From Symsagittifera roscoffensis (Eukaryota > Xenacoelomorpha > Acoela > Convolutidae), in the NCBI RefSeq assembly GCF_963678635.1, contig NC_087063.1, positions 42,856,759 through 42,920,758 of the forward strand: 64,000 nt of DNA. The letters are read 5' to 3'. The translations under genes were made by a program, and so were the position numbers. Of the stretch, positions 54,770-64,000 are shown piece after piece (position 1 is the first letter of the stretch; the number at the start of each line of letters is the position of its first letter). The notes beneath the pieces were generated by a model. The model ran no database searches and was not told the DNA's origin. It worked only from the letters and a program-made list of their open reading frames with translations.

Positions 54770-57540
54770 AATAAGTGGTTACTTACTTTTCGGCTTTATG
54801 AAAGTTTTAGACTTTTAAAATTTTTTTCTTCATATTTTGCCTTGAAAAGTTAACGAATATGAAATTTGAACAATCTCATTTTGAACTATTAGAATCTCGT
54901 GAGTTTTAAACGGTGTAACTTGCTGGTACAGATAAAGGGAGGACAGTTTTGCGTAGTGAGATTAACAATAAAAAAACTTCCAAACCAGCTAAATTGGCTT
55001 TTGAAAAAGTTTACATTGTTTGATAAATATTCGCGAATACATGCAAAATTACCTAATGTTATTTATATATATAGTTTATTGTAGTCACTCACTTAGAATG
55101 TTTTTGACAAGTGTAGTTTTGAGATGAAAAATCGTTGTGTTTGGATAATTAGTTATAAAGTCATAAGTAGTTTTTAAGAGTAATATTGAAATGAACGTAC
55201 TACTGTTTTTCACACCATATCAGCCGAGCATGACGCTCATACGAAGATACTTTCAATCATTCAAACTAATTGATTAATTTTTTAGAGAATAAATTGTAGA
55301 AAGCCTTGAAAAATTTTAGCTTGGATTTAATTTTTTCTTCATCATTTTAGTAAAATCTTGAGTCCCAAATTGTAAAGGCCAACCAAAATCTCTTCAAAAT
55401 AGTTGCCAGGCTCCCGCGGTACGTGAAAATTAGCTTACGTTTATTTTTAATAAAGCTCATTGCAATGAATTATCAATTTGAATCAATGTGCTCATATTTC
55501 GGTGCAAAATAAAGGAATAGAAAAGAAAATAAGAAAAGTTTCTTTCTTTCAAGTTTCTGTTTAAAATAGTTTATTTTAGCCAAGGACTACGATACGGTAA
55601 ATTCTCGACATCTTAGATTAAAAGTCGGCGAGACTAAAAAACGTCGACCAATTTCAATCGGTGTCGGCAAATCGACTGCAAATTTTGTTCGAGTCACAGA
55701 GTTGACAACTGACATGGTTGACCTATCAAGTTTGACGTAAATAAAGACCAACGGTTTTATAGAACAACTCATGCAATATAGAACAACTCATGCATTCGGC
55801 ACGTAAATCGATCACCGTAATCCGAGTAAAGCTATGATTTAACTTATCCGGACAAAATGAAACAAAAAAAAAAACAATTTTTAAACGCGTTTTTTTTCAA
55901 GTTGGGCTGACCTTAGACAAAAAATGACAAGAACCAACGTTGCTCAGACTCTTACAGTAAATATTACGAGCAATTTTTTTCAAACAAATTTCGGGGTCAA
56001 AATTCACACCAAAAATGGGTTACTTTGGCTTCTTTTAGTCAATCAAAAATTACGCTAAACCTAACAAAAAGTATTTTTTGGCTTTCAACTAACATTATAT
56101 TCGTTTCGACAGATTTCTGGTGAAACACTGACTTTTATGCCAAAATAAGAAAAAAAAATCGAGAAGTCGATGACACCATTTTAGCAAAATGTATGAATGT
56201 GCAATAGGGCGTCAAGTCGTAACAGGCATCAATTCGTTAAAAATTACAATACTCAACAAGCAACAAATCGTAACAAGGCATTGACCAGTAGCATACGCTT
56301 GCTCAGCTGCCATTACACCCGGCTTGAGAGAAATTTTGCTCGTGAATCAGTGTTGCCAGTTCAATTTACTGTTACGAAATATGACTTGTTATCCATTGTC
56401 ATCTGTTATAAATTGTCGCATTTAACAAATTGTTCCATCTTGGGAATTACCATGACTAGAATTTTCATAGAATTAAATTGTAGAATTGAAGGAATAGCAT
56501 TTTTAGTCTATGGAGGTCAACCCGGTGGGCTAGACTTTTAAAAATCAAATTGGTTGTTACAATCAAGTTTGAATGCGTTAGTTACAATCATAGTTTAGCT
56601 AGCAAACTACCATGTTTTAAATATCATGAAAACATTTGTTCCAACAATCGAAACCTACTGAGTCAATAGATAAAAAAATATTACTTTTTCAAAAAATTCA
56701 AGGTATTTTGAAGGGAGAAAATTTTGTTCTTGGATTTGCTGGTTTTTGAAAACATTCCAATTTTAGTCAACCTCCTCAAGCGCAAGCGTCATTTTAAGGT
56801 TGTTTTTTTGCTGGAAAATCTGCCTTCCGAAGTTCAAATTAAAAAAATTACGTCGACAATTTTTATAATTTAAAACATTTTGAAATCTGTGGCATCCCCC
56901 CTCTTTTTTAAAATAACAATAACATTAGTTTTAGCAAATTGTTTTTCATTTTTAACAGGCCAAACTGAGTTCCATAAAAAATTAAAATCGCAAGCATTTA
57001 TGATTCCATTACGAGAAGGAAAGACAGTCCAAATAGCAGTCTGGAGTTTTTCAAGTCAAGTTTTAACACGTTACAATCTTTTTCATCCGGCAAACTAGCA
57101 TGATACAGCAACCATGATAACATTTTTTTTCAATACTTAAAGCTGACTAAGTCAAAAGATTTAAAAAAAAGTTTTTCAAAAAATTTGCCGTTTTTTGAAA
57201 GTAGAAAAATTTCTTCCTGGATCCGCTTTTTTTGAAAACAATACATTTTTATTCGACTTGAGTAGGGGGGGGGGGGTAAAGTCATAAAGCTGCTACTTTA
57301 GAGAGGTCTTTTTGGACAACCATGAGAGGTTGTTTTGTTCATTACTCTTCAAAGCCCAAATATACCAATCAAAGTCCAAATAGGGTGGAAACTTGGATAC
57401 GCACTGCCAGTGAAAACTAAATACGAGATAATTGAAAACATTTGGAAACATGAGGCTCATGATTGTCCAAATCATAAAGACACAAATTAAAGATAACAAG
57501 AATTTTGTCAAGAAAAATCACTTCACGCAAGTCAGAGTTA
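54770..57540. other. Upstream region of the TRIM-NHL gene, no other gene recognised
   Basis: AT-rich DNA with frames up to 114 codons (56197-56541) but no recognisable motif or splice support. The promoter and any 5' UTR exon of the TRIM-NHL gene should be here. A G run lies at about 57267-57276. Confidence 0.45.
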
Positions 57541-58195
57541 GATGATGGACTCGCAAGCTGATCGAACTTCCGAGAAAGACCAACACGACCCGTTCATGGA
57601 TGATAGCTCTGGACCAGATCAAAGAACGAGAAGACAGCCTGAAGCGCCTGGAAAGGGGCAATGCAAAGAAATAAAGGAGTTGGGCCAAGCAACAGAAAGG
57701 GGCAGAGGAGTCAGCTAACCGGAAACTGGAAGAAACTTCTGCAAGAATTGTTCGAAACTGAAATAAGAACTTCTTCCTCCGCGAAATTCTTGATCACATC
57801 ACATGACATGATGATAAAGGGAGACAAGGGTCTGAAAATTTGCAACATGTTAGCCTTGCCTATAGGTCGCGATGATTCCGGGTTGAGTCTAGCAAAGAGA
57901 AAAGGTGCGATGTGTTTTTTGGGCTGGATAAATTCGGTAATTCCTGATCTCGTAATCATGGCATGTCACCAGAACACTATGAAGCGGAAAGCCTCAGTAA
58001 TACGAGTCTCAAGCATTTTCTTGAACATATACCAGAGTGTGGTGGTCGAACGGGACGATCATTCGAGAGAATCTCTATAGAACCATTTGAAGAACGATGA
58101 GATCAGAAGTTTTTCTTACAAGAAGTTTAATAGCAGTCATGATGTTCCTCGCCTGTTTATGAGAGCCGAAGACTACTCAAAACCATCGAGTGGAG

Positions 58196-59031
58196 GGGAG
58201 TAGCAAAACGTATAAGGCATCATGGTAGTCTCCTACAACCTGTTCTTGGATGCTGAGGGAGGTGAAGCATACATGAAGTTCGACGACATCGAACTATTAA
58301 TCTTTTGGACGGATAAGGTGATAGAAATAGATGTCCTGGATAGAGAGAAGCCCGAACTACGGTTGCTTCTTGAGAAAGGATCCAAGATCATCTTTGTACC
58401 TCGATCAGAAAAGAGGATGGAAGCAAGACTTGGTGGTGAAAAGAACGAATTGGTCACGAACCTTGGCTTTGTATGGAAACTTCGATGACCGCATCCACGA
58501 GCGAGGTTGAATTGTTGAAACACCGAAAAAGTCCGAGAGTTGCTCGTAAGGGACGAAGGTCTTGGGGAGTTGATTGTACTACACAAGCTGATGCTGAGGC
58601 ACCAGACAGCATTGGAAGACAAGTGGGAGAAATCAAAAACTGAACGGAGCCAGGCTCTTGCTTGGATCTGGAACCAAGTTAACGACTTAAATGTAAAGGG
58701 AACTCCTGTGTGCGAATCCAGTCGTTTCAGAAAAAGGATGTGTTTGCGTGATCCTAGTGACTTCACAGAAAGGGACAAGAATGACATACAGATACTGGCG
58801 GCTTGATACGCCAGCACGACTGTGAACCTAGCTACCTCGCTCGGATGCTTCGCATGAAGGAGCAGTCTAGAATCGCTATAACTATTTGAGACCAGACATA
58901 TCACATTGTCACTGCGATCAAGATGGACACGTAGCCTGGAGGTCTCCAAATGAATCAGAAACAAATCAAAAGATTGGAAAGTGGGCCTTGAGGCTGAAAT
59001 GACATACCCGTGATTGAAACATATGGGCTGC
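58196..59031 (+). repeat. 836-bp tandem unit, copy 1
   Basis: It begins gggagtagcaaaacgtataa and reads identically to copy 2 as far as I compared. It consists of a 602-bp part (58196-58797) that recurs a third time and a 234-bp spacer (58798-59031) that does not. 836 is not a multiple of three, so the copies do not share a reading phase. Confidence 0.95.
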
Positions 59032-59867
59032 GGGAGTAGCAAAACGTATAAGGCATCATGGTAGTCTCCTACAACCTGTTCTTGGATGCTGAGGGAGGTG
59101 AAGCATACATGAAGTTCGACGACATCGAACTATTAATCTTTTGGACGGATAAGGTGATAGAAATAGATGTCCTGGATAGAGAGAAGCCCGAACTACGGTT
59201 GCTTCTTGAGAAAGGATCCAAGATCATCTTTGTACCTCGATCAGAAAAGAGGATGGAAGCAAGACTTGGTGGTGAAAAGAACGAATTGGTCACGAACCTT
59301 GGCTTTGTATGGAAACTTCGATGACCGCATCCACGAGCGAGGTTGAATTGTTGAAACACCGAAAAAGTCCGAGAGTTGCTCGTAAGGGACGAAGGTCTTG
59401 GGGAGTTGATTGTACTACACAAGCTGATGCTGAGGCACCAGACAGCATTGGAAGACAAGTGGGAGAAATCAAAAACTGAACGGAGCCAGGCTCTTGCTTG
59501 GATCTGGAACCAAGTTAACGACTTAAATGTAAAGGGAACTCCTGTGTGCGAATCCAGTCGTTTCAGAAAAAGGATGTGTTTGCGTGATCCTAGTGACTTC
59601 ACAGAAAGGGACAAGAATGACATACAGATACTGGCGGCTTGATACGCCAGCACGACTGTGAACCTAGCTACCTCGCTCGGATGCTTCGCATGAAGGAGCA
59701 GTCTAGAATCGCTATAACTATTTGAGACCAGACATATCACATTGTCACTGCGATCAAGATGGACACGTAGCCTGGAGGTCTCCAAATGAATCAGAAACAA
59801 ATCAAAAGATTGGAAAGTGGGCCTTGAGGCTGAAATGACATACCCGTGATTGAAACATATGGGCTGC
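59032..59867 (+). repeat. 836-bp tandem unit, copy 2
   Basis: The direct continuation of copy 1, apparently without substitutions. Such identity means a very recent duplication or an assembly duplication. Confidence 0.95.
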
Positions 59868-60469
59868 GGGAGTAGCAAAACGTATAAGGCATCATGGTAG
59901 TCTCCTACAACCTGTTCTTGGATGCTGAGGGAGGTGAAGCATACATGAAGTTCGACGACATCGAACTATTAATCTTTTGGACGGATAAGGTGATAGAAAT
60001 AGATGTCCTGGATAGAGAGAAGCCCGAACTACGGTTGCTTCTTGAGAAAGGATCCAAGATCATCTTTGTACCTCGATCAGAAAAGAGGATGGAAGCAAGA
60101 CTTGGTGGTGAAAAGAACGAATTGGTCACGAACCTTGGCTTTGTATGGAAACTTCGATGACCGCATCCACGAGCGAGGTTGAATTGTTGAAACACCGAAA
60201 AAGTCCGAGAGTTGCTCGTAAGGGACGAAGGTCTTGGGGAGTTGATTGTACTACACAAGCTGATGCTGAGGCACCAGACAGCATTGGAAGACAAGTGGGA
60301 GAAATCAAAAACTGAACGGAGCCAGGCTCTTGCTTGGATCTGGAAACAAGTTAACGACTTAAATGTAAAGGGAACTCCTGTGTGCGAATCCAGTCGTTTC
60401 AGAAAAAGGATGTGTTTGCGTGATCCTAGTGACTTCACAGAAAGGGACAAGAATGACATACAGATACTG
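59868..60469 (+). repeat. Tandem unit, copy 3 (602 bp, lacks the spacer)
   Basis: It matches 58196-58797 with one visible substitution (a at 60346 for c at 58674). At 60470 it leaves the repeat and continues in the same coding-like phase with new sequence, so this copy's right edge looks like the original one. Confidence 0.95.
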
Positions 60470-61250
60470 CCAATGCAAGACTTGTTAGGTTCAGTCAGGG
60501 CGAGCTTCTGTGAGAGCAACTATCATGTGCACATTTTGGCGGTGGATGTGTCAAGCCAAAGAATCCTGACTGACATGGCATTCTCGGTCCCAAAATGCGT
60601 GTGTCTGGTTCGAATGTCTTGTCACTCGCACCAACTGTTTAAAAACACGCGAGGATTTGTAAACACGACCAAAGTAGTCGACTTAAATTAAATCTGGTGA
60701 GCAGGTCTCTTGAGAACACAAGCGATTTCGAGAGACAAAACAACCTTAACCAAGGATGCTCAAGCGGTGGACGAAACGAATTCAGTCCACGCAAAAATCA
60801 TGGAGTTTGAACCGTTACTTGATTGGTCTGGTGAACGGAACATAAAAAGCATCAAATTGACACATGGTGATTATCCGTGCCACTGCACGGCTCAGAATTT
60901 CTATGTATCCAGAGAAAGTTAACTTGTGTTCGATATGGGACATAGAAGAAGTCAGGTCCGTTGGACTGCCATATCATCAACAGAATGCCACAATATTTGC
61001 CGCAAGCACTATAATGGAATGTAGAAAGTGTCGTTAAATACCGATAGTCAAAAAGGAAAGGATGCAAGCCAATGACCAATTGAAATCCTTGAAAGCATTA
61101 GTGATCAGCTCTGAGGACGAGAAAGATTTGTCAAAACAGGTGACTGTACAGAAGGTGTCCGATGCAGTACATCAAAGGCAGATTGAAGCAGTGCAGGGGA
61201 TAACAAGACATCACAAAAAATTAGAGGCAAGAAAAGAGAACTTGTTTTAG

Positions 61251-63535
61251 AGTGTGATCCCATATTGAGAATCCAGGGGAACAAATCAATTTTAAAACTC
61301 AATAATTGTTATCTATCATGATCATCCAACTTTATATCAAGATTAGCATGACAATTATTTGACTCGGTTGATTGAAATACAAACCTTAACAGACTTCCAA
61401 AGTCACATCCTTGTGCAGGTGGATACCGAAATTGAATCGATGTTTAGCTTTAGCATGACAGTTTTATATCGCTGAGATTTTCGGGGAGTAAATAAAAATT
61501 CTTAAGGAGCTGGCACTGTATCTCACGTTCATGGTTCTGAAGGCTCACTGACAAAACGAGGACACACGACGAGGACACCGTCCCTGACTCCGGGGAGTAA
61601 GGCCAGACAGTCATACGAATGATGTTTTGGTCATTTTGGTTCACATAAATGTTTTCAAAGGTTCGAAATAACTCTGTGTTGCTCAAGTTTTTTGCGATAA
61701 CCAAGAAACAGAGAAGCAAAAAATCAAGAATCAGAGAAGCTGAAATTAAAGTTGACAGAAAACCAGTCGAGAGTCAAATTGCTTTTCGCAACTTGCCCGA
61801 TAATATCAAATTCGAATAGAGTTGTCTTGTTCCTGATAGAAAGCGAGTAGATACCTGTGTGCCTTTCTTGGAGCAAGAGAAAACTTGATTGTCAAGGTCG
61901 CCCACTTACGGGACCCAATGATATAGAACGTTACTCTGGAGAAACTTGTCAAAAGGGCTTGCGTTGTTCTTTTCACCTTTATTTAAACTTCTAGAATTAC
62001 AATTATCTGACTTGATTGTTTGTAGCACTAATTTCAAAACTGTTGTCTCAATGTGAATACTGAAGTAAATTATCCTAGCGCATTGTATATAGTTAAACTG
62101 AGGTGACGCAAATTCTAGCTTGATCCGTCTGAAGTAGATCAAACGTTCAGTCTTCAATAAAAACAAGTGGTATTTACTCCCAACCCTGTTTTTAGCGACG
62201 TTCGCTGGCGATTTTTAAGTATTTTAGGTATTTTATTGTGGCGTGCTTATTTTTATCTGGATTTGGGGATTACTTTTGTTTTGGTCTTTCAGTTGTAACA
62301 ATCCTGAAATTCGATGTCATAAAGCAATGACTGATTGAGGTACGAAAGCACAAGAGATAGTATCTCTGACCCTTTTACCAATAGTTATAGGGCCTATTTT
62401 TCAAAATACATATGTGACTTGATTGAACTACCGTTGCATCAAATGAACTCTAAAAGCTCAGATTACACAATTACAGCCTGTTCAAAAAATAAGAATATCA
62501 AATAGATACAATCTTTATTTGTATTGCCGCTTCCCATGATTCTACAACTCACTGATCTTCGTGCTCTCTCAATTCTAGAACATAAAAGAGATTTAATCCC
62601 ATATCTATCGCTGCTCCCAAAATTGAATCTGAGAACAAAAAGGGCTTTCGAACTCACTAGTTTAAGATCAGAGAATGCACGGGGAGAGTTTACTTTTCGA
62701 ATTAGTCGAGTCACAAAATTGATGGACAAAACCCTCGACTTCAACTATAAAGCAGGACTCAAAAGTCGAATATTAAAAGCGTTGTGAAAATATGGGTACA
62801 AATAAAGCCCAGAACACAAAATCTGTACATGGCCAACGGCCAACTGCATTGACTGCCATCGGTACAGAAAAAACCGGCAATTTTCCAACGAAACGAAAAG
62901 GGAGCACTTTCATTAACTCAAATCTGTTAATCCACATCAGCAACAACAAAAACAACTCAAGATGGCACAACATTAACTGGCTTATTCAAAGTTGATGCAA
63001 TCTTCCATCATATAAGTTGAAGTAATTTTATTTGCTTCTAAATCAAAAAAGTTTTCAAGCTCTGTTTATATATCTATAAATAAATAAGATTAAAGACGAA
63101 AAAAGTACTTCTTTTGACAAAACTATATGAAAATCTTCTTTTAATAAAAAAAATGAACCACTTAGGAAAACCTATTGTTGTGAGGTTATGTGACATCTTG
63201 CAGGATCTCCGGCTTTTTTCTTTAGCCACTTTAGCTTGATGAATTAGATAACACTTTTTGATATGAAGTTGGAGCTTAAACTTTGTTTTAATTTTTAATT
63301 TTTTGATGAATATTAACACTTAACATCGGAGAGAAAAAGAGAAAGACGTAAGCATAATAAAGCGTGAAAATTGATGCCGTTTCATTGCAGAAAAACATAG
63401 TTGATTGAAAAGCGTTAAAATTTTGGAAAAAAAAGAAACGACAATTTAAAATAAGATTTTAAATTGAATTAAACGGAAATAACGCCATAACAATTTCATG
63501 TTTTCATGGTGTCTTTTGTTAACTTACAGTATGCT
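61251..63535. other. No gene confidently recognised
   Basis: Two short frames are mildly protein-like. A - strand frame at 61450-61719 (FENIYVNQNDQNIIRMTVWP) and a + strand frame at 62539-62787 (RALSILEHKRDLIPYLSLLP) lack motifs or splice partners. They could be exons of a gene I cannot assemble. Confidence 0.35.
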
Positions 63536-63985
63536 TTATCCTTGATTTTTTTTAGCTGTCATGAAATCCAAGTTTTGAATGTTTTTATTTTCGAGTGAAG
63601 TTCTTTTTGTAGCGCCGATATGGAAAAATGACTTGTCGCGAAATGCAGTTAGGCTATGGTTTTCAAAGATAATCTTGAGTGTTCTCTCAATGATTTTGTA
63701 TATTGCTGTTTCAAGCTGGATTTTAACACAAAACACTTTTTTATCACTTCTAAAATATGCGTGCAAATAAATCAAAGAGATATCTTCCATTCGGATTTTC
63801 AGGTTAAGGATAATTTCTGGACTTTTATTAAGACACAATGATGTATTGCAGGATCGGAAAACATTCTTTATTGCCCTGTACTGCTGCTTTTCTAGTGAAT
63901 TTGTGAGCGTTTCGATTATACTAGAGAAAATTAAAAACGAGTAATCAACATGACTAATAACAAGGCTTTGGAGAAGTGCTTTCAA
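63536..63985 (-). mobile_element. Non-LTR (LINE) reverse transcriptase, C-terminal fragment
   Basis: The 149-codon - strand frame opens ALLQSLVISHVDYSFLIFSS followed by LEKQQYRAIKNVF. This matches the pattern (SLV-SH-DY, then an LE--Q--AI helix) found just after the catalytic core in LINE reverse transcriptases. The catalytic part would lie beyond the window end at higher coordinates. A His/Asn region and TGA follow. The clade is not determinable from this piece. Confidence 0.65.
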
Positions 63986-64000
63986 GGCAAGTTGGTGTAA

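Larger units (their letters stand above)
57542..61250 (+). pseudogene. Coding-like tract of unknown family with in-frame stops
   Basis: Purine-rich + strand sequence much less AT-rich than its surroundings. An acidic frame starts at ATG 57542 (MMDSQADRTSEKDQHDPFMD) and ends at 57717. A second frame carries protein-like sequence from 57661 to 58806 in one constant phase (57661-58080, 58222-58488, 58540-58806), interrupted only by stop codons (58078, 58201, 58213, 58486 and near 58516). The last repeat copy continues in phase from 60212 through 60691 and 60710-60922. A final short frame ends at 61250 in another phase. I recognise no domain. It could be a nonsense-riddled gene relic, an endogenised viral gene or an unusually spliced gene. 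The long antisense frames (up to 269 codons) are Ser-rich mirrors of the purine bias. Confidence 0.4.

Noticed and set aside
56197-56541. 114-codon + strand frame
   Set aside because: There is no recognisable motif, no splice partners and no compositional shift from the flanking AT-rich DNA.
57661-58806. Alternative genetic code (TGA read as Trp) for the coding-like tract
   Set aside because: Reading TGA as Trp gives apparent continuity in a different phase, but that phase is Arg/Trp/Gly-rich, as expected for an off-frame of purine-rich DNA. In the better phase TAA and TAG also occur, and the two host genes use the standard code.
58233-60519. Antisense frames of 204-269 codons in each tandem unit
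   Set aside because: They are Ser/Leu-rich mirrors of the purine-rich + strand, repeat because the DNA repeats, and show no motif. The + strand phase has the better protein-like composition.

Overview
The window is AT-rich, intron-bearing, repeat-dense DNA from an invertebrate metazoan. The evidence is spliced genes with GT-AG introns, a BTB/T1 protein, a Brat-like TRIM-NHL protein, a relic of the cleavage factor NUDT21/CPSF5, BEL/Pao LTR retrotransposons and a LINE fragment. I cannot name the phylum from the sequence. There are no operons, no bacterial signals and no CRISPR array. One 200-N assembly gap lies at 12450-12649.

Only two host protein-coding genes can be assembled with confidence. 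They converge tail to tail, with about 475 bp between their stop codons. On the + strand, a KCTD/BTB-T1 gene has two coding exons (25282-26010 and 38544-38960; 381 codons) separated by a 12.5-kb intron. On the - strand, a Brat-like TRIM-NHL gene has five coding exons (54765-54357, 53887-53598, 53385-52591, 52354-52116, 39799-39436; 698 codons). All its splice phases agree, and it carries a 12.3-kb intron.

Layout. 1-5340: no gene seen. 5340-14050: interspersed repeats and a ~3-kb direct duplication with unrecognised, decayed coding-like blocks. 14050-25250: no supported gene; scattered repeat copies. 25282-38960: the KCTD-like gene, whose giant intron is full of two repeat families. 39436-54765: the TRIM-NHL gene. 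Its giant intron holds a decayed BEL/Pao element (gag to integrase, about 41-47 kb), a 20-bp minisatellite, a frameshifted NUDT21 3' fragment and an internally deleted BEL/Pao copy between two 550-bp LTRs (49448-51966), all in the same sense as the host gene. 57542-61250: a purine-rich, coding-like tract with in-frame stops, in which a 602-bp block occurs three times, separated by a 234-bp spacer. 63536-64000: the 3' part of a non-LTR reverse transcriptase, running off the window.

The two host genes have unrelated likely roles: BTB adaptor or assembly, and RNA-binding translational control. The rest is a record of mobile-element activity. The points most worth following are a tRNA-like pol III promoter motif inside the BEL LTR, the LTR/NUDT21 junction, a ~540-bp repeat family with a hairpin at each end, and the A-B-A-B-A triplication.
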